Part shown: positions 1 to 10,017 of the stretch, piece after piece
Layout of the letters: each line of letters opens with the position of its first letter
Numbering within the stretch: position 1 is the first letter of the stretch
From: Symbiodinium natans
Taxonomy: Eukaryota; Sar; Dinophyceae; Suessiales; Symbiodiniaceae
Length of the DNA stretch: 64,000 bases
Direction of reading: 5' to 3'
Assembly (NCBI GenBank): GCA_905221605.1
Contig: CAJNDS010002634.1
Location: 1,408,546-1,472,545 of the forward strand
Made by a program: the position numbers and the translations under genes
The notes under the pieces: generated by a model
The model's input: the letters and a program-made list of their open reading frames with translations, nothing else
Database searches by the model: none
Told to the model about the DNA's origin: nothing

Positions 1-1920
1 CACTGTGTTTAAGACACCCTCAAGCCCAATTCCGGACCCAAGCTCATTCATATGGCAGAATGGCGAGGGCCAAGCGCGGAAGGCCCGGCCACCCGCTGGC
101 GCAAGGGCCTTGGCGGGGGCAACTGCGGGGGCGACCCTGGCGGGGGCGACCCTGGCGGGGGCAACCCTGGCACGGGCAACCCTGGAAGGGGCGAGGCGAG
201 GTTTTTTTGAATTTTTTTGTATAAAAAACACTTTCTTATTTCTCTCTCTACATATATATATGTCCACCTTGGCGGGGGCAACCCTGGCGAGGCCCTGGCG
301 ACTACTAATGGGAAACCCTGGCAATTAATGAATAGAGAACTTTGACAGCACCCTTCGCACTTGAAGCCCTGCTCGGCAACTAAACAACACGTCATAGAGA
401 AGGACGACGAAGCCTCGCCAGCGCGCGAAGAGGACGAGGTGCGTAGGGCCGTCGCAGAGAAGGTGCACAATTCCTGAGTAGGCGACGTGAGGAGGCGGGA
501 AACCCTGACAGGGCAACCCGGCGAGGGCAATGTCACCCTGGCGGGGGCAACCCTGGCGGGGCAACCCTGCCAAGGGCAACCCTAACTCGGCGGCAACCCT
601 GGCGGGGGCAACGCTGGTGGGGGCAACCCTGGTGGGGGCAACCCTGGCAGGGGTAAAACTGGGCAACCCGGCGGGGTTGCGATAAAAACCGTTAAATCTA
701 CTGGACGTCTTCATTTTAAAATAGAATGACATTGAAAGACTTCTCATAAAGTAAAATAAGATGAAAGATAATGAATCCTGCATTTCTATTTGGTACAGCT
801 TTTAGCATAGCATATTGGCATAAGAAATACCATTCAGGTACGATATGTAAGGGAGTAAGTAATCCACATGCTTCTACTGCATTCACTGGATGTGAGAAAG
901 AAGAGAAGCCGAAATGAATTTGAAGAAGATATAGATCGAGAATTAATATCTTTCCATAGAAATCTTTACGAATAATGAGAGAAAAAATGCCATTTTATTA
1001 TTAGTGGAATTCCTTAAAGGAATATTAGAAGATAGAAAATGTAGATTAACAATATGAAAAATGGCGGGGACAACCCTGGGGCATCCCCCGGCGGGGGCAA
1101 CCCTGGCGGGGCAACAGGGGCAACCCTGGCGGGGGCAACCCTGGCAGCCACCCTGGTGGGGGCGACCTCGGAGACAACCCTGGTGGGGGCAACCCTGGCG
1201 GGGGCAACCCTGGCAGGGGCAAGGTGAGGTATAAACATATATATATATATATATATGTCTGGACCGGCTGCTAATAATGGAGAACTTTGGCAGGGCCCTT
1301 CATAGACAAGGACGACGAAGCATACAGGTGCAATTCCTGAATAGGCGGCGAGGCCAATTTCGGGGGGCAACCGGAGGGGGCAACCCTAGTAGGCTGGTGG
1401 GGGCAACGCTGTCACCCTGGTGGGGGCGACCCTGGTGGGGCAACCCTGGCGGGGGCAACCCTGGAGGGGGCAACCCTGGCGGGGGCAACCCTGGCGGGGG
1501 CAACCCTGGCGGGGGCAACCCTGGCGGGCAACCCTCTGGCGCGGGAAATCTGGTGGGGGCAACCCTCACAGGGCAACCCTGGTGGGGGCAACCCTGGCGG
1601 GCCGATTCTGGCAACCCTGGTGGGGGCAACCCTGGCGGGGGCAACCCTGGCAGGGGCAAGGTGAGGTATAAACATATATATATATATATGTCTGGACCCT
1701 GGCGGGGGCTTTTCATGGAGAACTTTGGCAGGGCCCTTCATAGACAAGGACGACGAAGCATATAGGTGGATAATTTATGAATAGGCGGCGAGGCCAATTT
1801 CGGAACTCTAATAGGCTGGGGGCACCCTGGCGGGGGGGCAACCCTGGCGGGGGCAACCCTGGCGGGGGCAACCGGCGGGCGCCAGGGGGGGGCAACCCTG
1901 GCGGGGGCAACTTAGGCCCG
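1..1920. repeat. GC-rich 15-bp minisatellite in a larger partly repeated unit
   Basis: The block is built on a 15-bp unit of the form CCTGGCGGGGGCAAC, with changes such as TGGTGGGGG and short forms. Because the unit is a multiple of three, long frames stay open on both strands and read as GGGNP, LAGAT, ARVAP or PGLPP repeats; these are not convincing proteins. A larger unit is also repeated: a minisatellite run, then GGCAAGGTGAGGTATAAAC, an (AT)n stretch with TGTCTGGACC, then a segment with GGAGAACTTTGGCAGGGCC, ACAAGGACGACGAAGC and TAGGCGGCGAGGCCAA. It is clear at about 1190-1370 and 1620-1800 and diverged at about 250-500. The interval 690-1060 between minisatellite runs is AT-rich with no recognised gene. 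Confidence 0.85.
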
Positions 1921-2010
1921 ACCTCCCCCGCCGGGGTCGCGTTGGGGGGTTAATCCATTATTTACATTGTGCCCTATGGCTAGCAGGGATGCATCAGGTG
2001 TGGCAAGCTC

Positions 2011-2086
2011 GATCTGCTTGGCAAAGCAAGCAGATCTCGAAGCGGTAGCGTTCAGTTGTACCGGCCGCCGCCTGGCGCGGGCGGCC
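2011..2086. other. two adjacent hairpins
   Basis: A perfect 10-bp stem (GATCTGCTTG / CAAGCAGATC) with a 6-nt loop lies at 2011-2036. A second 7-bp GC stem (GGCCGCC / GGCGGCC) with a 10-nt loop lies at 2063-2086. They sit between the minisatellite and the first telomeric array. A structured RNA or a recombination site is possible, but no family is recognised. Confidence 0.5.
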
Positions 2087-2225
2087 TATGGTTTAGGGTC
2101 TAGGGTTTAAGGTTTAGGTTTAGGGTTTAGGTTGTAGGGGTGGGTTGCGTAAGGTCGTCGGATCCCCAAACCCAAAAAATCTTCGACCCAGGGTCCCTTC
2201 TAGCAGCCCTCCCCTCCTAAACCCG

Positions 2226-2555
2226 CTTAGGGTTTAGGGTTTAGGGTTTAGGGTTTAGGGTTTAGGGTTTAGGGTTTAGGGTTTAGGGTTTAGGGTTTAG
2301 GGTTTAGGGTTTAGGGTTTAGGGTTTAGGGTTGAACCTTCCGAGCCCGGGCTCTCCACAGAAGCGTAGCCCTGAACCCTGAGTCGTGTGGATTTGGGAAC
2401 GAAGGGCTTGGGGTTTCCCTAAACCCTAAACCCTAAACCCTAAACCCTAAACCCTAAACCCTAAACCCTAAACCCTAAACCCTAAACCCTAAACCCTAAC
2501 CCTAAACCCTAATCCCTAATCCCTAAACCCTAAACCCTAAACCCTAAACCCTAAT
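2226..2555. repeat. telomeric arrays in convergent orientation
   Basis: A TTTAGGG array (2226-2333) is followed after about 85 bp of unique sequence by a CCCTAAA array (2419-2555). Most units are perfect; a few read CCCTAA or CCCTAAT. The opposite orientations show these are internal arrays, not one chromosome end. Confidence 0.9.
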
Positions 2556-3259
2556 AAAGTGAGGGCTCCAGGGGCTTCGTTCGGTTGGGGTGAGTTAAGA
2601 GGCGGCGAGGAAAAGCCGAAATGCTCTCGTCGTTACCCTAAGGCTCTTGAGCATGCGTGTATGTGCGCATATAGCTATATAGATACAGTTGTTGTTGCTA
2701 CACAGTTATCAGTGTGTATGCATGTGTTCTTGCGCGTGTTTGCGGGAGCCTGAGCTTGTCTGACTCGGCAGGTCACAAAGGACTCGGCATGCATTGGGGT
2801 CAAGAGACCCGGCGGTTCATTTAGAAGTTGTCGATCGTAATCGCAAGGGGTAGGGTTTAGGGATTAGGGTTTTTGGAGTCAGGGTTTACGGTTTAGGAAA
2901 TAGGAGTCAAGGTTCAGGGTTTTTAAGAGCGACGGGCTCAGGCTTTGCAACTAGACTTAAGGGTTGCTTCTAACACTTCGGGCCCTTAATCATATGACTT
3001 ACTTGTCCAGACCCTCGGTTTACTAGCGAGAGCCGCCGGAACGAGAACGCACCAACAGCAAGGAAGGCAGAATTGCGTATGTGCTGTCATATTGCTTGAG
3101 TCGCTTGAGAGTGAGGCGGCAAGAACCGGTTTACTGTCCAGGGGTTGTTGTTGTTGTTTTATTTTTACTTTCATTATTTATTTTTTTTTTTTGGGGGGGG
3201 GGGGTTGTGCGCTTAGGCTTCTAGGTTTCCGATTTCTTTGCAACCCCTTTTTTCCCGGA

Positions 3260-3319
3260 GCGACTGAGGACGACGATAGCCAAGGGTTTGACCAAAACCA
3301 GCGGACTCAAGTGACCCCA
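3260..3319 (+). CDS. exon-like island, acidic
   Basis: A frame reading ATEDDDSQGFDQNQRTQVTP is open after a GGAG border. The hydrophilic composition suggests an exon of an unidentified gene. There is no recognised domain. Confidence 0.25.
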
Positions 3320-4179
3320 GCTGCATGTTTGGGCTGGGTTTACGGCTTCGGTGCTAGGGTTTCGGTTTTAGGGTTTTAGTAGAGTTAGGTGAAGTAGCCC
3401 CAAACCCCAAGCCTTAGGGTTTATGCTTCCTTAAGGCTCCAAGGACCCTCCTACAGAGGGACTGGTACCTCCTAAGGAGGGTTCGGCGGATCAGAGGGCC
3501 CAAGAGCCAGAGGGTTGGCCCCCCCCCCCCCCCCCCCAAAAAAAAGTGCCCAGAACCATGGTGTTCAGGGTTTAGGGTTTAGGGTTTCGGGTTTAGGGTT
3601 TAGGGCTATACCCTGAGGCAAGTAGGCTTCTACAAGACAGCTCTGGTTGGAGTCTAGAGACGCTGCCTCAAATCCGAAAACCAATGAACCTTTTGGACCT
3701 TTTCAAAGGTCTTTTTGGGGTTTAGGGTTTGGGGTTTAGGGGTTAGGGTTTAGGGTATAGGCATGTTTAAGGTTTGTGGGTTTCAGGGTAGCTGTACAAC
3801 CACGGACACCCCAAAAAGAACCCCGGTGAATCAAGAATCAACACCTCCTACTTCACAGATCCCCTAAACCCTAAACCCTAAACCCTAAACCCTAAACCCT
3901 AAACCCTAAACCCTAAACCCTAAACCCTAAACCCTAAACCCTAAACCCTAGAGCCCAACCTCCTTTTGTCCATTCCTCCAATTCCAAGTACAGGCCGAAC
4001 TCCGCAGCCACAAGCCCTAACCCGAGCTTGCCCCCAACAATCTTGCTCCTCCCAACACCAAATCCTAGAACTTAGGGTTTAGGGTTTAGGGTTTAGGGTT
4101 TAGGGTTTAGGGTTTAGGGCTACCCGAAACCCCCAAGCCCTGAAAGCCTGTGAACCCCCGAGCGCCCCATTGCGAAACC

Positions 4180-4210
<31 letters not shown>

Positions 4211-4431
4211 CAACTTCTCAGCTGGAACGGGAAAGGGGGGACTCCTTGGGGAGCGTTACAGGTTACAGGGTGTATGGCGGGTAAATGAGGATCCCAAATT
4301 GAGGGCCCGTATTGGGGACCTGCACTTTAGTTTTTATCATAAGCCCTAGCATACAAAACCTAAGCCCTAAACCCTAAACCCAGAAACCCTAAACCCTAAA
4401 CCCTAAACCCTAAACCCTAAACCCAGAAAAA

Positions 4432-4500
4432 CCTACACCGAGCAGGTACAACTTCGCCGACGGGAAGACGTCCTACGGAGTCCAGCCACTTGGCCCTTAG
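4432..4500 (+). CDS. exon-like island ending in a stop
   Basis: The island lies between CCCTAAA and TTTAGGG arrays and reads PTPSRYNFADGKTSYGVQPL followed by GP and TAG. It could be a terminal exon. An alternative frame (EQVQLRRREDVLRSPATW) is also open, so the frame is uncertain. Confidence 0.25.
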   Translation, partial: PTPSRYNFADGKTSYGVQPLGP

Positions 4501-5519
4501 GTTCGGCTTCTTGGTTCTCTCTCGTAGGTTTGTGCGCAGTTAGTGGTTTAGGGCTTATAGGGTTTAGGGTTTAGGGTTTAGGGTTTAGGGTTTAGGGTTT
4601 AGGGTTTAGGGTTAGTGGTTTCGGTTTTTTTGGGGGGACTGGCGACTGGCGACTGCAATCATTCTGTCTTAACGATTAGACATCAAGATAGCCGGGTAGG
4701 TGTAGAGCTGGCGTCGTAAAGCTTTTCAGCCCTACACCAGGGGACTCTCATTAGACAGGGACTACGCCGTAAGGTTTACCGGCTTGGGATCTATAAAGGA
4801 CGGAGCTTGGAAAGTAATTAAGGGTTTCATGGTTTTCAAGCTTTTGTAAGGTTCATGGCCCTAAACCGTAAACCCTAAACCCTAAACTCCTGGCCCTAAA
4901 CCCTAAACCCTAAACCCTAAACCCTAAACCCTAAACCCTAAACCCTAAACCCTAAACCCTAAACCCTAAACCCTAAACCCTAAACCCTAAACCCTAAACC
5001 CTAAACCCTAAACCCTAAACCCTAGCCCTAACCCTCAAACTTTTTCCAGGGTATCTGTAGTGGCTGGGATGCAGCCTGGACCCTGAACCTGATGGATGTC
5101 GCTTCAGGGGGCCTCAGGGCTCGGAACCAGACATTTCCGTATGTTGCAGGGCCGACCACGGCAGAGGGTGTAGGGTTTAGGGTTTGGGGTTAGGGTTTAG
5201 GGTTTAGGGTTGAGGGTCTACGGACGGGTGCGTGCTTACTGCTGCGATCGTTGTGGATCATCGGGGTTTTGGAGTACTATACTCTAATAATTTATGGGTT
5301 CTGGGTTCCTATTACAGCTACTTATACCTAAACAGAATCTACTGTTTTTCCAGGGTCTACCCCAAATTAGGGTCATGCTGGGATACAAGGCATGGGCAGC
5401 CACAGGTGAGGTTTCGATTTAGGTGTACCCAGAGAACCCGAAGCCCTAAACCCTAAACCCTAAACCCTAAACCCTAAACCCCAGAAAGCGGATGGGTCCT
5501 GGGTTTATTACAGAACCCT

Positions 5520-5603
5520 ATGCAAGGCTCAGCGTCGAGTGAGCAGGGAAGCTCTGTTTCAGTTGTCACGTCGCAGTCACTGGCAGGAGTGCATCACCCG
5601 CAG
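5520..5603 (+). CDS. exon-like island
   Basis: Twenty-eight codons are open from an ATG, containing SASSEQGSSVSVVTSQSLAG. It is rich in Ser and Gln, of low complexity, and lies between telomeric units. No family is recognised. Confidence 0.25.
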
Positions 5604-6106
5604 GCTTTAGGCTTTAGGGTTTGCAAAGCAAGAGCAGCTTGCCACCACCCCAAAGTATCCATTTCCAATGACCTAAGCCCGAAATCCTATGCCCTAAGCG
5701 CCAAATAGGCCATGATACTTTTCTGTTGCTTCCCCGGACCTGAGGGTTTTTTTAATGGCAAAGAGAACTGGCCTTCCAACCCAGTTTAAGCCTTAGGACT
5801 TAGATTTTAAGGTTTAGGGTCAAGGTATCCCCTTATAATCAGAAAGAACTCACCCAAAAGCGTACCCTAATGACGGAACAAAATATCACACCAAATCCGG
5901 CAGCGGCATGCAGAAGCTCCACTGAAATAGTTTAAGGTATTTAGGGTCCAGGGTTCAGGGTTTAGCCCACAGCTTGGCTGTTCGCTGCGTTCACTTCCTC
6001 CCAAAGCCTAAGCCCAAAACCCAATACCTAAACCCTGTAAACTCGAAACCCTAAACCCTAAACCTAAACCCTAAACTACACCAAAGGATGCTCTGCCACC
6101 CTACAG

Positions 6107-6206
6107 TGTTGCCAGTGCCTGTCGGCACCCAGTACCCTATTTTTCGGTTCACGAGTCAACTGCAGCCGACACTCTGCGCGTTTGAAAGAGGGCATGTCGG
6201 GGAGTT
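6107..6206 (+). CDS. exon-like island after a CTACAG border
   Basis: The frame reads through LPVPVGTQYPIFRFTSQLQP and TLCAFERGHV. A CTACAG acceptor-like sequence precedes it and a telomeric array follows. No family is recognised. Confidence 0.3.
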
Positions 6207-6547
6207 GGGGGTTTAGGGTTTAGGGTTTAGGCTTTCGGGCCTAGGAGATCAGAAGGATCCTATAGGGCAGTTCAGGTGTAAGCAGGGCTTTCTGAAGCCA
6301 CCGAAGCAAGCCAATCCTAAACCCCCAAAACCTACAGAAACCTGAGCCCTACGCCCTAAAACCCGAAACCCTAAACCCTAAACCCCAAACCCTAAACCCT
6401 AAACCCTAAACCCTGAAACCCTGAAACCCTAAAACAAACCCGCCCCTTAAAGACCTTAAATCCCCAAGGAGAGAGAAAAGAGGTTGTGCAATCCTGCGTA
6501 CCTGCGAGGATCCCAAAAGTAGAGCCCCCAAGTGGTACCCTATTCTA

Positions 6548-6650
6548 CTTCTTAGGGACTGGGTAGGTAACGTTAGCCATTTCAGTTATATAGAATCCTA
6601 CTATAATATATAATCTTTTAACTTTTTTGGGCTAGGGTATTCAGCCTCCA
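6548..6650. mobile_element. possible family H inverted-repeat element (diverged)
   Basis: CTGGGTAGGTAAC at the left and a TTTTTTGGGCTAGGG-type right end resemble the ends of the element at 46474-46598, and the AT-rich middle (GTTATATAGAATCC) is also alike. The match is partial. Confidence 0.35.
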
Positions 6651-6862
6651 GGACATTTGGGTCATGCTCATGGGAACCCTTAAAGGGATTAACTTTGGAT
6701 CCTCCCAGGGGTCTTGGGAGCTCTTCTGTTCTTGTTTCCCTAACACCTAAACCCTAAACCCTAAACCCTAAACCCTAAATCCTAAACCCTAAACCCTAAA
6801 CCCTAAACCCCAAACCCTAAACCCTAAACCCTAAACCCAAAACCCAAAACCCTAAACCCTAG

Positions 6863-6972
6863 CCAGAAGCCGAACATCTGAAGCTCCAAGCCACAAATGC
6901 CCGCAAAAGCGATCAACCAAAGCCTCCACACAAGATACACGCTGAAGTCCAGCGCCAGGCTCCCCAAGACCG
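6863..6972 (+). CDS. exon-like island, Gln/Lys-rich
   Basis: An open frame of about 36 codons includes PEAEHLKLQATNARKSDQPK and HKIHAEVQRQAPQD. It lies directly between a CCCTAAA array and TTTAGGG-like sequence. The composition looks coding and possibly coiled-coil; no family is recognised. Confidence 0.35.
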
Positions 6973-7103
6973 TAGAGTTTATGGTTTCGGGTGTCAGGGT
7001 TTTAGGGTTTTGGGCTTAGCGTTTTCGGTTCAGGGTTTAGGGTTTAGGGTTTAGGGTTCAGGGTTTAGGGTTTAGGGTTTAGGGTGAACCCCCCCCCCCC
7101 CCC

Positions 7104-7190
7104 CAGTACCCAACGCATCATAGCCAGGTGGCCCAAGGCGACCCAGACCTGGCGTTGGAGCTCTCGAAGGTCGGAGCTCCCAAACAGTTC
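7104..7190 (+). CDS. exon-like island
   Basis: After a C-run ending in CAG the frame reads YPTHHSQVAQGDPDLALELS and KVGAPKQF. The C-run plus CAG could serve as a pyrimidine tract and acceptor. The gene is not recognised. Confidence 0.35.
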
Positions 7191-7668
7191 GGGGTTGTGT
7201 TGGGCTGGGGTTCAGGGTTCGGGGTTTAGGGTTTAGGGTTCAGGGTTTAGGGTTTAGGGTTTAGGGTTCAGGGTTCAGGGTTCAGGGTTCATGGTTCAGG
7301 GTTCAGGGTTCAGGTTTCAGGGTTCAGGGTTAGGGTTTAGGGTTCAGGGTTTAGGGAATTAGGGACTAAGGACTTAGGTTTGGCTTTGAGTTTGTGGGAT
7401 TTTCATGGTCAAAAATGAATGCGGTTTAGGTTTGGTTTAGGGTTGCGGGCTTTGGGTGAAGAAGGTCTCCAAGGAAGCCTTACACTCTCTACACTGTAGA
7501 CCGCAGAATTCGAAGCCTAAGCACTATTCGGGAAGGCATCTGATCATCTGGACGTCCCTTGTCCTTGCAGGGAAACCCTAAACCCTAAACCCTAAACCCT
7601 TCTGTGTTCGAAGTCTTGGGCTGTCACCAGCAAGACAGCTCTAGCTTCAGCAGCCTCCGCTTCCAGCA

Positions 7669-9417
7669 ATGCTGCGTGTCTTCCTGGCTTCGGGCAAGGT
7701 GGCCGTCACCATTTCCGCGGAGGAACTCCGAGAGAGGCCGGACAGTCGGCCCATTCGAGCCCTGAAGGGCCTCCTCCGAGACATCTGCGGCGAGCCGCGG
7801 TTCCTTAGGGGGTACTTGCAAATTATTTGTTTATAAACTTTTGGGTATTCTAATCCCTATAAGAAACAGCAAAAAACTTGTAACTTTTGCTAGGGTTCGA
7901 CGTTCAGTAGAGGTTCAAGCAGCAGCTCTTGAAGGAGGCCCTCGTGTTGAGCGACGATGCGGTGCTGGATGGGCCGGCTGACCTGCAGCTCGTTCTCTTG
8001 CCTCACTGCAAGACCCTTGGGGGGACCAAATGAACCCCTAAACCCTAAACCCCAAACCCTAAACCCTAAACCCTACCTAGAACTGGGGTCATATACCCTG
8101 TACTCCGATAATCCCTATTCAGGTATATGAACCATAAACCCTTTGTAGGGCTCATTTCGTCCTTATAAGGACTTCTGCAGAGCGGGAGCATGAGCTCCTG
8201 TCCGCATCGGTCCGCGATGATGTCTGCGAGGTCGAGCGCATCTTACACCGACCCCAGGATCCTGATGTGTGCAGCCCCCATGATGAACCCAGCGTACATG
8301 GCCGCATCCGTGTGGGAAAGGACACGAGGCCCTTGGTCTGTGCATCTTGGCACGGACATGTGGCAGTTGTCCGCCTCTTGTTGGAGGCATTTGCTGCTCC
8401 TGGCATCGCAGCTCATGACGACAGGACACCAGTGGTAGCAGCTTGCGCTGCTGGTCGCTTGGAGGTCGTCCAAGTTCTGCTGGACGCCGGTGCCCAAGTC
8501 GACGAAGCTGACGCGTCAGGCGCGACGCCTTTAGCTACAGCTTCTACTCGGGGTCACTTGGAGCTCGCGCGACTGTTGGTGAAGGTGGGAGCTGCCGTAG
8601 ACAAAACTGACAAGGCTGGCCGGACGCCTTTGGCATCAGTGAGCGCAGCAGGTCTCGTGGAGGTCGCCTGCATGCTGCTGCAAGCAAGTTCCGACATCAA
8701 CAAAGCTGACAATGCTGGCTCGACGCCTCTGGCATTTGCTTGTGCCGAAGGCCACTTGGGCATGGCTCGGACGCTGGTAATGTCAGGCGCAGACAAGGAC
8801 AAGCCCAAGCACGTGGGCTCGACACCCTTGCTCCTGGCTTCTTATAGGGATACTTGGGAATATTTTTTTAAATTTGTGGGTACTCGACTTCCTAAGCAAC
8901 AGCTACAACTATCATGCTTGCTAGGGTTCCCCAGCTCAGCAGAGGCTTGCTCGAGTGGCTGCCTGGAAGTTGCCCGTATGTTGGTGGAGTCACGAGCCGA
9001 CAAAGACCGGCCAAACAACTTCGGCAGGACGCCCTTAGCCATGGCGTGCTCGTGGGGCCATATTGAGGCCTGGCAGCCCAGTGGAACCCTTTTGTGCCCC
9101 TGTTTTGGGTCTGGGCTCCCTTCTGGAGCGGCGAAAAGGTACCCCTTGTGATAATGTGGGGGTTTAAGATAACAGGGGGTGCCCGTATTGGGGTCCCGAA
9201 AATGCGGGGATCCTACTATTTGGGGGGGGGGGGGGGGGTTAATCGGGGTCCCTTGTTTCCTAAACTCCCACATGGTTACTGGGCTACCAAGGAGGTTGCC
9301 CAGATGCTGGTGGAGGCCGGCGTTGACAAAGACACAGCTGACAGTGCAGGCAGGACGCCCCTGACAGAGGCGATTAGGCAAGGCAACACCCAGCTTGTCG
9401 ACCTTCTTCAAGATTGA
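7669..9417 (+). CDS. ankyrin-repeat protein with ubiquitin-like N-terminus, five exons
   Basis: Exons 7669-7799, 7913-8011, 8170-8836, 8945-9067 and 9295-9417 join in phase to 1143 nt (380 residues and TGA). Residues 1-75 start MLRVFLASGKVAVTIS and contain GEPRFKQQLL and LDGPADLQLVLL, a ubiquitin-like N-terminal pattern that I recognise from dinoflagellate ankyrin proteins. From about residue 80 come one degenerate and eight ankyrin repeats of about 33 residues (G-x-TPL...A...GH...LL...GA..D), ending QLVDLLQD. Introns 3 and 4 each split a repeat. The role is probably protein-protein interaction; partner and pathway cannot be told. The ATG follows a pyrimidine-rich CTCCGCTTCCAG, a plausible trans-splice acceptor. 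Donors are GT, GA, GC and GC; every exon after the first starts with G. The exact phase closure makes the model strong. Confidence 0.88.
7800..7912 (+). other. intron 1 of the ankyrin gene (family G introner)
   Basis: The 113-bp intron starts GTTCC and ends TAGAG|G. GGTTC occurs at both exon borders (7799-7803 and 7912-7916), so the cut is ambiguous within that 5-bp repeat. Its sequence is homologous to intron 3: shared blocks include a TAGGG-TACTTG start, GGGTA, AACAGC and GCTAGGGTTC near the end. Confidence 0.8.
8012..8169 (+). mobile_element. intron 2 of the ankyrin gene (family M introner carrying telomeric units)
   Basis: The GA-AG intron has inverted ends (CTTGGGGGGACCAAATGAAC and, on the other strand, GGACGAAATGAGCCC). 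It matches the free-standing copies at 44726-44813 and 63033-63142 in inverted orientation, sharing GGGTCATATACCCTG-like and ATAAACCCTTT blocks. A telomeric CCCTAAA run of about 50 bp lies where the element itself carries GAACCCTAAAA. Confidence 0.8.
8837..8944 (+). other. intron 3 of the ankyrin gene (family G introner)
   Basis: A 108-bp GC-AG intron with GGCTT repeated at both borders (8836-8840 and 8944-8948). It is homologous to intron 1. The frame happens to stay open through it, so a naive open frame runs from exon 3 into exon 4, but the insert breaks the ankyrin repeat. Confidence 0.8.
9068..9294 (+). mobile_element. intron 4 of the ankyrin gene: family B introner with a family F element inside
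   Basis: The GC-AG intron is 227 bp with GAGG at both borders. The outer ends are CCTGGCAGCCCAGTGG and its inverted partner GGTTACTGGGCTACCAAGG, the family B ends. The middle, about 9156-9272, has its own inverted ends (GTGGGGGTTTAAGATAAC and GTTTCCTAAACTCCCAC) and belongs to family F. It also contains an 18-base G-run. Confidence 0.85.
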
Positions 9418-9569
9418 GGCCCATGGTACGGCTGAGCCAACAGCTACTTGTAGACCCCAAATACTCCAAACTAACTCAGACCCTCAACCTTACTTAGATA
9501 GTTTGTGTATTTTGAAGAAGGGTCTTTCAGGGTTTAGGAGCCCTATAAGCCCTGTCTTTCCGTCTGTAG

Positions 9570-9719
9570 ATGGCTGCGCGTGACGCAGCGAGTCTCACCA
9601 ACCCTCCGAGGTCGGATTCGTATAAATTCTCGCCTGCTTTGTTTCATCCCTTGGCGGAAACAATGCAGGGCCCTGCAGGCGGTTTGTTTGGGGGTTATGG
9701 TTCCACCCTCTCTCTGTAG
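9570..9719 (+). CDS. start of a second gene or small protein, 49-residue frame
   Basis: ATG lies immediately after TCTTTCCGTCTGTAG, a pyrimidine tract with AG, 152 bp past the ankyrin stop. The frame encodes MAARDAASLTNPPRSDSYKF and SPALFHPLAETMQG, then a Gly-rich end and TAG. In dinoflagellates genes often lie in tandem on one strand and mRNAs receive a spliced leader, so this may be the first exon of the next gene, with the element nest at 9750-9980 as its intron. No family is recognised. The second TCTCTGTAG at the end of the frame is an alternative acceptor. Confidence 0.4.
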   Translation: MAARDAASLTNPPRSDSYKFSPALFHPLAETMQGPAGGLFGGYGSTLSL

Positions 9720-9749
9720 ACTGCCCCCCCCCCCCCCCCTAGTAAGCTG

Positions 9750-9980
9750 AGTAGCTGAGGTAAGCACACTTTACACTTTTTGGGAGACTATCTTGAACCC
9801 GGAGTAGGCCCTGATTCCCTCATTTTGGGGGGTTTAGGTTCCCTATGGTTCCCTTATAAGCCCCTTTAAAGCAAAAAGGGCACGCTTTTTCTTCCTAGGC
9901 TACTCCTGGGTCTAGACAGTCCCTTACGGAACTGAAAGTGTACGTACACTTTGTTTGGGCCCATGACCTCAGCAACTAAG
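9750..9980. mobile_element. family A element interrupted by a family B element
   Basis: The left part (AGTAGCTGAGG, then CACACTTTACACTTTTTGGG) and right part (GAACTGAAAGTGTAC, then CCTCAGCAACTAAG) form one family A copy. Between them, 9794-9915, is a family B copy with ends GAACCCGGAGTAGGCCC and GGCTACTCCTGGGTCTAG. Uninterrupted A copies elsewhere lack this middle. Confidence 0.85.
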
Positions 9981-10017
9981 TAGGGCATCTCCGGTTTTTC
10001 AGGATCTCGGGACTGGG

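Larger units (their letters stand above)
2556..7560. repeat. interspersed telomeric arrays with unique islands
   Basis: Telomeric arrays recur about every 100-300 bp in either orientation; the larger ones are at 3864-3951, 4073-4121, 4559-4614, 4861-5033, 6742-6860 and 7025-7360 (the last rich in TTCAGGG). Homopolymer runs lie at 3180-3204 (T then G), 3520-3545 (C then A) and 4180-4210 (C). The islands between arrays hold the exon-like segments listed separately. The rest shows nothing that I recognise. Confidence 0.8.

Noticed and set aside
5-1910. Open frames of 60-160 codons with LAGAT, GGGNP or PGLPP repeats
   Set aside because: The 15-bp minisatellite keeps several frames open on both strands; there is no non-repeat coding core.
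8152-8808. Minus-strand open frames opposite the ankyrin exons
   Set aside because: Shadows of the plus-strand exon, which has the clear ankyrin pattern and phase-consistent joins.
8842-9411. 189-codon minus-strand open frame
   Set aside because: It runs through exons 4 and 5 and intron 4 on the wrong strand and contains a poly-Pro run from the G-tract.
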